From contig NZ_RPEM01000008.1 of NCBI RefSeq assembly GCF_004745575.1, forward strand, positions 124,329 to 188,328: 64,000 bases of DNA, given 5' to 3'. The notes beneath the pieces were generated by a model. That model was not told the origin of the DNA. It saw nothing but the letters and a program-made list of their open reading frames with translations, and ran no database searches. Positions within the stretch are counted from its first letter, which is position 1, and every line of letters starts with the position of its first letter. The position numbers and the translations under genes were made by a program. Origin of the DNA: Pseudotabrizicola sediminis. Lineage in GTDB: Bacteria > Pseudomonadota > Alphaproteobacteria > Rhodobacterales > Rhodobacteraceae. Shown in pieces: positions 6,884-15,462 of this stretch.

Positions 6884-8998
6884 ATGCAACCGCAAAAGCC
6901 GGGGCAAGCCATTATTCCGGGCCTCGCCCGCCTGCTGACCACCGCCGCCATCATTGCCATCGCCGCTCCGGCCACCGCACAGGATGCGGCGGGCGGCGGC
7001 ACGTTTCTGGGCCGCCTGATTCTGGGCGCCGGCCAGCAGAAGGTGGCGATTGACACGCCGCAGGCCGTCACGGTGGTGGAACAGGAAGACATCGACCGCG
7101 AACAGCCCGCCACCATCGGCCAAATCTTTCGCAACGTACCGGGCGTGCAGACCGCAGGGTCAGACCGTCCGCTTGGCACCGCCTTCAACATCCGAGGTAT
7201 CGGCACCACCGAACAGACCGCGAGCGAGGCGCGCATCATCGTGAACGTCGATGGCGTGCCGAAGTTCTATGAACAGTACCGCATGGGGTCGTTCTTTACC
7301 GACCCCGAGCTTTACCGCCGCGTCGAAGTGCTGCGCGGGCCGGGGTCTGCGGTTCTGTATGGTTCGGGAGCCATCGGCGGCACGGTGAACTTTGAGACCA
7401 AGGACGCGGCTGATTTCATCCCCGAAGGCAAGACCGGGGCCGCCCGGCTGAAATTCGGCTATGACAGCAATGGCGACGGGCTGATGGCGTCCAGCATTCT
7501 GGCGATGCGCACCGCAGCGGGGGCCGAGTTTCTGGCGGCTTTGGGTTATCGCACTTCGGACGATTACAAGGACGGTGCCGGCACCACCTTGCGCGGGACA
7601 GGGAATGACGCCCCCTCGGCGCTGATCAAGGGCGCCTTCCGTCTGGGCGAGACGCAGACGCTGCGCCTGTCGATGCAGCGGTTTCAATCCGACAATGACA
7701 ACGCCACCCTGTCGCAGACCGGGGGTGGCAATGCCATCGCAGATGCTTTCGGGATTGTCAGCCGCGACACCACCGATACGACCGTCAGTGCCGCATGGGA
7801 GGCGACCACCGATCTGGCCTGGCTGAACCCGAGTGTGCAACTGGCCTGGTCCGATACCCGGGTGGCGCAACGCGACGCGCGCAATCTGGCCGGTGTGCCG
7901 CAGGTCTGTCTGCCGACATTGTCCAACCAGAACGTGTTCTGTGACGTCGATTTCGCCTATCGCACCGCGATGCTGAAGGTTGAAAACACAGCCTCCATGC
8001 CAGGGGCCGGATGGGAGAATTTCCTGACCTTCGGGATGCAGGCCACCGATCAGAAGCGCATTGCCGACAGCGCGGGCCCGCTGGGCTTTCACCCCGAAGG
8101 CCGCGACCGCAAGATCGGGGTCTATGCGCAATCGGAACTGCTGCTGGGCGATCGTCTGACGCTGATCACCGGGGCCCGGGTAGACTTTGGCAACCGCCAT
8201 GCGGGTGATGAGGTGCCGGGTGGCGAACAGGTCAAGGAAAATGCAACCGCGCTGACCTTCGCTGCCCTGTACAAGATCACCGATGACCTGTCGGTCTTCG
8301 GCTCGGTCGCGCGGACCGAACGGCTGCCGACGTTGGACGAGCTGTATTCCTACTCCGCAACCAAAGCACCGGCGCTGGACCTGAACAAGGAAGAGGCCAC
8401 CAACATCGAACTTGGGCTGTCCTGGACCCGGCAGGGGCTGATTGCGGCGGATGACAGCCTTCAGATCAAGGCCACGCTGTTTCACAACAACATTGACGAC
8501 CTGATCACCACCACCGCCACCGCCGATACCGTGTTCCACCGCAACGTGGCACGGGCAAAGTTCCGGGGCGTGGAGGTCGAGGCCGGGTATGAGGCAGAGC
8601 GTGTCTTCGGTCGGCTTGCCTATTCACATGTGTCGGGCAAGGACCGCGACTATGGCTATACCGTCGCCACGACTCCTGCGGATCAGTTGGCGTTGACCCT
8701 TGGCGGGCGGCTGCACGAACGCGGCATCGAATACGGCTGGCGCGGCACTTTTGTTGACAGCATCACAACCGCCAGCCGCAGCACCGCCACGGGCGCCATC
8801 ACCGCCACCGATTACGCAGGCTACGCCACGCATGACCTGTTCGTGTCGTTCAAACCGCAATCGGGGGCGCTGGACGGGTTCGATGTGCAGCTCGCGGTCG
8901 AAAATGTCCTGGACCGCGATTTCCGTAACAACCTGTCGGCAGACCACGGGCGCGGGCGGACCTTCAAGGTCAGCTTCGCCAAGGCGCTGACATGGTGA
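6884..8998 (+). CDS. hmuR: TonB-dependent outer-membrane haem/haemoprotein receptor
   Basis: The 704-aa product has a signal peptide (about 1-32, ending ATAQ). The plug domain (about 50-170) shows AVTVVEQEDIDRE..TIGQIFRNVPGV and the RRVEVLRGPGSAVLYGSGAI motif. A 22-strand-type barrel follows and ends with a C-terminal aromatic residue (..SFAKALTW). It matches the haemoglobin/transferrin/lactoferrin receptor family. The usual haem-receptor motifs FRAP and NPNL are replaced by ARTERLPTLDELY and APALDLNKE with no His between them, so the exact ligand is uncertain. AAGGGG precedes the ATG. The stop overlaps the next gene by 7 bases. Confidence 0.9.
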   Translation: MQPQKPGQAIIPGLARLLTTAAIIAIAAPATAQDAAGGGTFLGRLILGAGQQKVAIDTPQAVTVVEQEDIDREQPATIGQIFRNVPGVQTAGSDRPLGTAFNIRGIGTTEQTASEARIIVNVDGVPKFYEQYRMGSFFTDPELYRRVEVLRGPGSAVLYGSGAIGGTVNFETKDAADFIPEGKTGAARLKFGYDSNGDGLMASSILAMRTAAGAEFLAALGYRTSDDYKDGAGTTLRGTGNDAPSALIKGAFRLGETQTLRLSMQRFQSDNDNATLSQTGGGNAIADAFGIVSRDTTDTTVSAAWEATTDLAWLNPSVQLAWSDTRVAQRDARNLAGVPQVCLPTLSNQNVFCDVDFAYRTAMLKVENTASMPGAGWENFLTFGMQATDQKRIADSAGPLGFHPEGRDRKIGVYAQSELLLGDRLTLITGARVDFGNRHAGDEVPGGEQVKENATALTFAALYKITDDLSVFGSVARTERLPTLDELYSYSATKAPALDLNKEEATNIELGLSWTRQGLIAADDSLQIKATLFHNNIDDLITTTATADTVFHRNVARAKFRGVEVEAGYEAERVFGRLAYSHVSGKDRDYGYTVATTPADQLALTLGGRLHERGIEYGWRGTFVDSITTASRSTATGAITATDYAGYATHDLFVSFKPQSGALDGFDVQLAVENVLDRDFRNNLSADHGRGRTFKVSFAKALTW

Positions 8999-9399
8999 TC
9001 CGGCTGACGTTTGCGGCGGTGGCATGTGCCATCGCCGCAGGCGGCGCGCAGGCTCAGGATCTGCAGATCAGCCTCAACACGCTGGACCCGCAGCCAGAGG
9101 CCTGCCGGCTGACGTTTGTGGCCGACAACGGCACGGATGCCGACATCACCCGTCTGGTGCTGGAGGCGGTCCTGTTCACCAAGGCCGGACAGGTCGCGCA
9201 GTTCACCCTGTTCGACTTTGCCGCCCTGCCATCGGGGCGTCAAAGGGTGCGGCAGTTCGATGTCGCGGGGCTGGCCTGTGACGATCTGGGGCAGGTGCTG
9301 CTGAATGGGGTGACTGCCTGCGACGGCGCGGACCCCGCCGCCTGCGTCGCCGCCCTGACCCCCGCAAGCGCGGTTGAAGGCATAGAGGTGGCAGGATGA
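8992..9399 (+). CDS. Small exported protein of unknown function in the haem locus
   Basis: The 135-aa product has a clear signal peptide (VIRLTFAAVACAIAAGGAQA, cleavage after AQA). The mature part has four cysteines (in EACRL, LACDD and ACDGADPAAC), which could form two disulfides, and a beta-rich pattern (LTFVADNGTDADITRLVLEA, FDFAALPSGRQRVRQFDVAG). I do not recognise the family. It overlaps the receptor gene by 7 bases and exbB by an ATGA. It is therefore translated with the uptake machinery and probably acts in the periplasm, perhaps on the haem handed over by the receptor. That role is inference. Confidence 0.85.
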   Translation: MVIRLTFAAVACAIAAGGAQAQDLQISLNTLDPQPEACRLTFVADNGTDADITRLVLEAVLFTKAGQVAQFTLFDFAALPSGRQRVRQFDVAGLACDDLGQVLLNGVTACDGADPAACVAALTPASAVEGIEVAG

Positions 9400-10067
9400 T
9401 TCATCTGATTGTGGCACGCGATGCCCTGCGCGCGCTGATCGCGCTCGGCGGGCCGGTGGTGGCGCTGATCCTTGCGCTATCGGTGCTGGCAGGGGCGGTG
9501 GTGCTGTGGAAGCTGTGGCAGTTCCGCGCCGCAGGTGTCGGGCGGCATGCCGGGCTGAACGCGGCCATCGCGGCCCATGACGCAGGCCAGCACAACCGCG
9601 CCCGCGCCCTGGCAGAAGCCGCCCCCAGCCATCTGGCCCCGCTGCTCTCTGAGGCATTGCAGGCGCAAAGCGCCGATGTGCGCGACCGGCTGTACACGCT
9701 GGCCGAAGACCGGCTGGCGCGGCTGGAATCCGGCTTTCGGCTGCTGGATACCGTGGCGCAGATTGCCCCCCTGCTGGGGCTGTTCGGCACTGTTCTGGGC
9801 ATGATCGACGCCTTCCGCGCCATGCAAGGCGCGGGCGCGGCGGTAGACCCGTCGGTGCTGGCAGGCGGCATCTGGGTGGCGCTGATGACCACGGCCGCCG
9901 GGCTTGCGGTGGCGATGCCGGTGTCGGCCCTGCTGTCATGGCTGGAATCGCGCATGGGGTCCGAACGGCGGATGGCGGGCATGGTGATCGAGGCGGCCCT
10001 TTGCCCCGGAATGGCCGCCATAGCGAAACCCGTTGTGCAAACGGACCGGGCCTATGTCCCGGCTTAG
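9396..10067 (+). CDS. exbB: ExbB/TolQ-family proton channel subunit
   Basis: The 223-aa inner-membrane protein has a first hydrophobic segment near residues 14-36 and the two further helices of the MotA/TolQ/ExbB family at about 125-155 and 165-195. The family pattern is seen in LLDTVAQIAPLLGLFGTVLGMIDAF and GIWVALMTTAAGLAVAMPV. With ExbD and TonB it converts the proton gradient into movement of TonB. The ATG overlaps the previous stop (ATGA). Its 3' end overlaps exbD by 14 bases. Confidence 0.93.
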   Translation: MIHLIVARDALRALIALGGPVVALILALSVLAGAVVLWKLWQFRAAGVGRHAGLNAAIAAHDAGQHNRARALAEAAPSHLAPLLSEALQAQSADVRDRLYTLAEDRLARLESGFRLLDTVAQIAPLLGLFGTVLGMIDAFRAMQGAGAAVDPSVLAGGIWVALMTTAAGLAVAMPVSALLSWLESRMGSERRMAGMVIEAALCPGMAAIAKPVVQTDRAYVPA

Positions 10068-10428
10068 GAAACCCACACGGCGACGGGCCTTGTCGATGAC
10101 CTCGCTCATCGACGTGATCTTCCTCTTGTTGCTGTTTTTCATGCTGTCATCGACCTTTACCCGCTTCGGCGATCTGCCGTTGACCACCACCTCGGGCGGT
10201 GCGGCGGCCAGCACCGATGCGCCCACCTTCCTGCGGCTGCTGCCCGACAGCCTGACTCTGGATACCGCACCACTAGACCTTGCCGGCGTGCCCGCAGCGC
10301 TGCTTGCACGGGCGCCGGTTCTGGTCATCGTGGCCCCGACCGAAGGCGTGACCTCGCAGCGGCTGGTCGATGTGCTGGGCGAATTGCGCGATTTGCCGGG
10401 TGTGACCCTGCGCGTGATCGGAGGATAG
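10054..10428 (+). CDS. exbD: ExbD-family subunit (first copy, with membrane Asp)
   Basis: The 124-aa protein has a single N-terminal membrane helix. The proton-carrying position is Asp20 in SLIDVIFLLLLFFML, as expected for ExbD. The periplasmic domain follows (about 45-124, ending LGELRDLPGVTLRVIGG). A longer frame from TTG at 10033 exists, but the ATG at 10054 gives the normal short basic cytoplasmic tail (MSRLRKPTRRR) and a modest 14-base overlap with exbB. It partners ExbB and TonB. Confidence 0.9.
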   Translation: MSRLRKPTRRRALSMTSLIDVIFLLLLFFMLSSTFTRFGDLPLTTTSGGAAASTDAPTFLRLLPDSLTLDTAPLDLAGVPAALLARAPVLVIVAPTEGVTSQRLVDVLGELRDLPGVTLRVIGG

Positions 10429-10430
10429 CC

Positions 10431-10817
10431 ATGCGCCTTGCCGCCCTGCCCCGTCGCCCCTCGGAACCCACGATCACCCTGATCAATGTGGTGTTCCTGA
10501 TGCTGATCTTCTTTCTGGTGGCCGGGCAGGTTGCCGCCCCGGTCGACCGCGACATTCAGCTGATCGACGCCGCCGCTCTGGCCACCCGCGCGCCCGACGA
10601 CGCACTGGCCGTGCGCAGTGACGGCACCACCCTGTGGCGTGGCGAGGTAACCACGCCCGAGGCCTTTGCCGCCGCCCGAATCGCCGACGGGGCCGAAGTG
10701 CTGCGCCTTGTGCCCGCCCGGGACCTGCCCGCGCAGGATCTGTTGCGAATAGCCAATGCCCTGCGCATGGCCGGTGCCGCCGAAGTGCGGCTGGTCACCG
10801 ACAGGTCAGCGCCATGA
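10431..10817 (+). CDS. ExbD-family subunit (second copy, Asn replaces the membrane Asp)
   Basis: The 128-aa ExbD paralogue starts two bases after the first copy. It has the same layout: a short basic N-terminus, one membrane helix and a periplasmic domain ending in IANALRMAGAAEVRLVTD. In the helix, ITLINVVFLMLIFFLVAG carries Asn19 where the first copy and typical ExbD proteins have the protonatable Asp. If the two copies pair, the ExbD dimer would have only one proton carrier. Its stop overlaps the tonB start (ATGA). Confidence 0.9.
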   Translation: MRLAALPRRPSEPTITLINVVFLMLIFFLVAGQVAAPVDRDIQLIDAAALATRAPDDALAVRSDGTTLWRGEVTTPEAFAAARIADGAEVLRLVPARDLPAQDLLRIANALRMAGAAEVRLVTDRSAP

Positions 10818-11725
10818 AACAGGCCCGCTTGCCCTTTGTGATCGCCCTGGCCCTGTCGGGCGCGCTGCACGCAGCCGCCGCCATCGCCATTGCCCCGCAG
10901 CCGGATGACCTTGAGGTCGAAGGCGGTGGTGCCGCCACCGTGGCCTTGCTGGGTGAGGCGTTTGAAGATCTGGCGCAAGGCGCGACGCCAGTCTTTGCAA
11001 TCGAAGCGCCGCCACTGGCCGCCGTGCCCGTGACAACACAAGTGGTCGCAACCGCAGCGACGCCAACCGCAGCACCGGCCCCGCCGCTTTTGCTGCCCCC
11101 GTCTGAAACAGCTGATCTGGCAGCCCTGCCCCCCGTGGACAGCGCCCCGGCGGTGCAGCCTGAGCGAACACTCCAAGCGCCCCCCGCTCTGGCTGCTGCT
11201 GTCGCGCCCCCGGCACTGCCTGCAACCCCGGTCGAACCCGCATCATCAGCCCCCGAGGCCTCCCCCCGGCCCCGTGCGCGCGCCGAGGCCCCTGCCTCCG
11301 CAAAGCCGGTCGAAAAGCGCGCCGTGGCACAATCTGCGCCGGTCCCCGCAGGCAACGCCGACCGCAACGCCCGCAAGGGCACCCAGGCGGGGGAAGAAAA
11401 AGCCCCTGCCTCTGCCGCCGCCGCTGGCGGGTCGGGGGCACCGGCCGCGCAGGCAGGCAATGCCGCGCGCTCCAGCTATCCCGGTCTGGTCTTGCGCAAG
11501 ATCGAGCGGACGCGCAAACCCGCAAGCCGGGCACGCGGCACCGTCGTGGTTGCGTTCCGCGTGGCCCCCTCTGGCGGGCTGGCCTCGGCGCAGGTGGTGC
11601 GATCGTCGGGCGACCCGTCGCTGGAACATGCGGCGCTTGACCACATCCGCCGCGCCGCCCCCTTCCCGCCGCCGCCTGCCGGGGCAGAGACCGATTTCAG
11701 ATTTGAATTTGTTGGCCGTCGTTAG
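10814..11725 (+). CDS. tonB: TonB energy-transducing protein
   Basis: The 303-aa protein has one N-terminal membrane helix (about 7-28, FVIALALSGALHAAAAIAIA) and a long proline/alanine-rich periplasmic spacer (about 75-210). The C-terminal TonB domain reads SSYPGLVLRKIERTRKP..RGTVVVAFRVAPSGGLASAQVV..SGDPSLEHAALDHIRRAAPFPPPP. It contacts the TonB box of the receptor. The ATG at 10814 was chosen over a longer frame because it overlaps the exbD stop as ATGA and gives a normal N-terminus. Confidence 0.93.
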   Translation: MKQARLPFVIALALSGALHAAAAIAIAPQPDDLEVEGGGAATVALLGEAFEDLAQGATPVFAIEAPPLAAVPVTTQVVATAATPTAAPAPPLLLPPSETADLAALPPVDSAPAVQPERTLQAPPALAAAVAPPALPATPVEPASSAPEASPRPRARAEAPASAKPVEKRAVAQSAPVPAGNADRNARKGTQAGEEKAPASAAAAGGSGAPAAQAGNAARSSYPGLVLRKIERTRKPASRARGTVVVAFRVAPSGGLASAQVVRSSGDPSLEHAALDHIRRAAPFPPPPAGAETDFRFEFVGRR

Positions 11726-11751
11726 GCGATGCGCCATCGGCCCGATTTCTA

Positions 11752-11793
11752 ACGTATACGTCTTAGTAAAAGAGTCGGGATTGACTTTCCCGA
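11752..11793 (+). promoter_or_regulatory. Two palindromes upstream of hemP
   Basis: A perfect 10-base palindrome ACGTATACGT (11752-11761) lies in a wider imperfect dyad. It is followed by the inverted repeat TCGGGA-N7-TCCCGA (11775-11793), whose spacer holds a TTGACT resembling a -35 element. The position between tonB and hemP suggests a separate regulated promoter for hemP. The binding protein is not identified. Confidence 0.45.
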
Positions 11794-11825
11794 TAAAAAC
11801 GCTCACCCATTCAAGCTCTGGCCAC

Positions 11826-11852
11826 CGGCCTGATCCCACAGCTTTCAGGCCG
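11826..11852 (+). promoter_or_regulatory. Hairpin in the hemP leader
   Basis: CGGCCTGA (11826-11833) pairs perfectly with TCAGGCCG (11845-11852) around an 11-base loop. The stem ends 7 bases before the hemP ATG, exactly where a ribosome-binding site would be expected; no Shine-Dalgarno sequence is visible there. Confidence 0.45.
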
Positions 11853-11859
11853 CGCCGTT

Positions 11860-12033
11860 ATGCAAGACACACCGACACACCCCAGTCCGACACTGCCGCA
11901 AGACCACCCCCCGGCCCCCGCCCATGAGGCGATGGCGCTGACCAAGGGCGGGCAGGTTGCGCATATTGTTCTGGATGGGCAGGTGTATACCTTGCGGATC
12001 ACCCGTGCCGGAAAACTGATCCTGACCAAATGA
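11860..12033 (+). CDS. hemP: Haemin uptake protein HemP
   Basis: The 57-aa protein is recognised by its C-terminal half: VAHIVLDGQVYTLRITRAGK followed by LILTK. This matches the HemP family (bacterial haemin uptake protein, usually 50-80 aa). The N-terminal 25 residues are proline-rich and probably disordered. It sits directly after tonB, as in many hmu loci. HemP proteins are small cytosolic factors needed for, or controlling, haem uptake in some bacteria; the mechanism is not settled. The start has no Shine-Dalgarno sequence. An in-frame stop at 11794 excludes a much longer form. Confidence 0.88.
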   Translation: MQDTPTHPSPTLPQDHPPAPAHEAMALTKGGQVAHIVLDGQVYTLRITRAGKLILTK

Positions 12034-12070
12034 CCCCAGCCAAAGGGCCCGCCTGCCCTGCAAGGATGCC

Positions 12071-12310
12071 ATGACAAAACTGCCCTCTCCCTGCATCAGC
12101 GTCTGCAAGTTCAAGCGCGAAGGCCATTGCATCGGTTGCTCGATGACCAAGGACCAGAAAGACCTGTTCAAGAAAATCAAAAAAGAAAAACACCAGCAGG
12201 CCTTTATCGACATGCTGGTGCATCAGCAGAATGATCTGGGGCGCTACCGCCACTGGGCCCCCGCCTACGAGAAGCGGTGCGAAAAGCAGGATGTCAAAAG
12301 CCCGCTTTAA
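12071..12310 (+). CDS. DUF1289 cysteine-motif protein
   Basis: The 79-aa product begins with the DUF1289 signature PSPCISVCKFKREGHCIGCS (Cys in C-x3-C-x7-C-x2-C arrangement), which probably binds a metal ion or Fe-S cluster. The rest is highly charged and helical (KDLFKKIKKEKHQQAFIDML). The family is common in proteobacteria, has no settled function and often lies near redox or iron genes. Here it follows hemP by 37 bases on the same strand and could be co-transcribed. Confidence 0.88.
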   Translation: MTKLPSPCISVCKFKREGHCIGCSMTKDQKDLFKKIKKEKHQQAFIDMLVHQQNDLGRYRHWAPAYEKRCEKQDVKSPL

Positions 12311-12325
12311 GCCAGAGAACAACTG

Positions 12326-12796
12326 TCAGCGCAGATGGGCGCGCAGAATCCAGGCGAACTTCTCATGGGTACGCGCGCGGCCGATGGCCAGATCCTGCGT
12401 CAGCAGGTCGCCATTCTCTTCGGCTACCGCAGAAATCCCTGCCATCGTGGCGGCCAGCGTTTCCTGGGCCGCCAGCAGGGTTGACACCATGGCTTCGGCC
12501 TTGGCATGCCCGTCATGCTCGGCGATCTTTGACCGCGCCAGCATCGCCGACAACTGTCCCTCGGCATGGCCGTCCAGTGCCTTGATCCGTTCGGCCAGAT
12601 CGTCCTGCGCGACAAAATGATCTTCATACATGGTCTGGAACAGCGCATGCAGCGGGCCAAAGCCCATGCCGGTCACGTTCCAGTGGAAGTTCTGCGCCAG
12701 CATCGTGGCGACAACTGTTTCGGCAACGCCTTGATTGAGCGCTTCGCACACGGCTTCGCGCGCGGATGGACTGATTTGGGCTGAAGCTTGCGCCAT
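12326..12796 (-). CDS. dps: Dps-family ferritin-like iron-storage protein
   Basis: The 156-aa four-helix ferritin-like protein shows the Dps signature QNFHWNVTGMGFGPLHALFQ. The ferroxidase ligands expected between subunits are present at the usual spacing: His38, His50, Asp65 and Glu69. The position that is often a further Asp is Gln54 here. Dps oxidises ferrous iron with peroxide and stores it. The start is set at the ATG preceded by AGGAGGTC, not at the longer frame. A perfect ICE-type palindrome lies 112 bases upstream, suggesting repression by Irr when iron is scarce. Confidence 0.92.
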   Translation of the reverse strand: MAQASAQISPSAREAVCEALNQGVAETVVATMLAQNFHWNVTGMGFGPLHALFQTMYEDHFVAQDDLAERIKALDGHAEGQLSAMLARSKIAEHDGHAKAEAMVSTLLAAQETLAATMAGISAVAEENGDLLTQDLAIGRARTHEKFAWILRAHLR

Positions 12797-12907
12797 GCCT
12801 GACCTCCTGAAATTACGTTCGGAATTCTGGGGCGGGACTGGCTTGCACGTCGGCTGGCTACCCGCTTTCACAAATTAGGGGCAAGTGCGGGCCACGGCAA
12901 CCCCCTT

Positions 12908-12924
12908 TTTAGAATAATTCTAAA
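12908..12924 (-). promoter_or_regulatory. ICE-box-type palindrome (candidate Irr operator)
   Basis: TTTAGAA-TAA-TTCTAAA is an exact match, as I recall it, to the iron control element bound by Irr in alphaproteobacteria (TTTAGAA-N3-TTCTAAA). It lies upstream of dps and just after the stop of the 135-aa gene, the right place to control dps. Confidence 0.7.
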
Positions 12925-12954
12925 TCCGACAAGATCAGTCTGTCACATCCGGCG

Positions 12955-13362
12955 TCAGATCTGCTCTTGCCGCTGCGCCAGTTGCGCGGCCAGCCAGCCG
13001 ATCTGCCGCCAGGCGTGGCGCGGCAGGCGCGACGCCAGCAGGAACTGCACGCTGCCCGCATCGCCCCGCCGGGCGGCTGCCAGCAGGCTGGCGATCCATG
13101 CCTCATCAAACGACAACTCCGCCGCGCCCGGCTGATGCAGAACCGGCGGGCGGCCAAGTATAGACGCCAGCCCCCGCAACAGCGCTTCGGCATAGGCCCG
13201 GGCGGCGACATCGGCATGCGACGACAGCATCGCACAGGCCCGGAACAGATCCAGCCGCGCCCCGGCATGGCAGCGCGGGGCAAGCCGCCGCAGCGCAGAG
13301 ACTGCCACCGGAATTTCCACGGCGGGGCTGAGGACTGACGGTGTTTTCGGGACTGCCTGCAT
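12955..13362 (-). CDS. Unknown 135-aa protein, probably iron-regulated
   Basis: The protein is mostly helical and alanine/arginine-rich, without signal peptide or membrane segment. It contains CHAGARLDLFRACAMLSSHA and AWIASLLAAARRGDAGSVQF. The pattern of hydrophobic helices suggests a small helical bundle. I do not recognise the family. It lies between the dps ICE box and a perfect TGA-N9-TCA palindrome that begins 17 bases before its ATG. That places it in the iron/haem island by control as well as position. An alternative frame (12909-13283) overlaps but lacks a comparable start. Confidence 0.75.
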   Translation of the reverse strand: MQAVPKTPSVLSPAVEIPVAVSALRRLAPRCHAGARLDLFRACAMLSSHADVAARAYAEALLRGLASILGRPPVLHQPGAAELSFDEAWIASLLAAARRGDAGSVQFLLASRLPRHAWRQIGWLAAQLAQRQEQI

Positions 13363-13379
13363 GGGTCTGCTCCATTAAC

Positions 13380-13396
13380 CTGACTATTATAGTCAG
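13380..13396 (-). promoter_or_regulatory. Perfect palindrome of TGA-N9-TCA type (candidate RirA/iron operator)
   Basis: CTGACTA-TTA-TAGTCAG has perfect 7-base arms and contains TGA-N9-TCA, the form of iron-responsive (IRO) operators in alphaproteobacteria. It lies immediately upstream of the 135-aa unknown gene (start 13362). Its arms resemble TTGACGAATTTACTCGG in front of the receptor gene. Confidence 0.6.
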
Positions 13397-13504
13397 ATAA
13401 ATGCCCGGCGTCCAGTTCAGATCAGCCGGTCCGCAGAACCCGGGGCTGGACCAGCCCTGCGCCAGGCGTCACACTGCAGTATATCGGGGGGAACAAAGGG
13501 GCGC

Positions 13505-14397
13505 ATGATGGTAACGCGGGACAGTCTTCTGGCGGCCTTTGGCATCCGCCCGCCGGTCCCGCCCCTGTCCGGCCGCAAGGTCGCCACGGTGCTGGAGGAC
13601 GCACACTGCACTGCCGATGAGCTGTGCCTGACCTACGACGGTAGAGTGGACATCCGCGCCTTTTGGTGCCGCCCGCGTGGCCCGGTCGGTCCCATTCCGG
13701 CGGTGCTGATCATCCACGCGCATGGCAACCGCTATGATATCGGGGCCGCCGAGGTCGTTCACGGACGGCCTGCGCTGCATGCACCGACCGGGCCCGCCCT
13801 GGCCGCGCGCGGCATCGCCTCGCTTTGCCTTGACATGCCCTGCTTTGGCAGCCGCGCGGGGCACAGCGAAAGCGCGGCGGCCAAGGCGTTGTTGTGGGAG
13901 GGTCGGTCGCTGGCCGGACAGATGCTGACCGAAAACCTTGCCGCGCTGGATTGGCTGTCGGCGCAGCCCGACGTTGACCCCGCCCGCATCGGGGTGTTCG
14001 GCCTGTCGATGGGCGCGACGCTGGCCTATTGGCTGGGCGCACTCGACCCGCGGCTGCGGGCGGTGGCGCATGACTGCTGTTTTGCCGATTTCCGTACATT
14101 GATCGCCCTTGGCCAGCATGATCTGCACGGTATTTACCTGACCGTGCCGGGGCTTCTGGTCCATGCCTCAAACGGCCAGATTGCCGGGATGATCGCACCC
14201 CGCGCGCAGTTCATCGGTCTGGGGGATCAGGACCCGCTGACGCCCCCCGCCGCCGTTGACCCGGCCCTCGACGAAGTGCGAACGGCCTATGCCCGCACTG
14301 GCGGGCGGTTGGTGATTCACCGCGAACCGGACTCGGGCCATATCGAGACGCCCGCCATGCACGCGGCCATGCTCGACTTCATGCAAAGCGCTCTGGC

Positions 14398-14401
<4 letters not shown>
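13505..14401 (+). CDS. Alpha/beta hydrolase (dienelactone-hydrolase-like)
   Basis: The 298-aa soluble enzyme has an alpha/beta hydrolase core. The nucleophile elbow GLSMG places the catalytic Ser at 168. The acid is Asp241 or Asp243 in IGLGDQDPLTP and the base is His279 in EPDSGHIETPAM. The segment PAVLIIHAHGNRYDIG supplies the oxyanion-hole loop. An acyl or acetyl esterase role is plausible beside the sugar operon, where it could remove acetyl groups from the imported glycan, but the substrate is not shown. It converges on the ABC ATPase gene with a 4-base overlap. Confidence 0.85.
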
Positions 14402-15453
<1,052 letters not shown>

Positions 15454-15462
15454 GGGAATATC

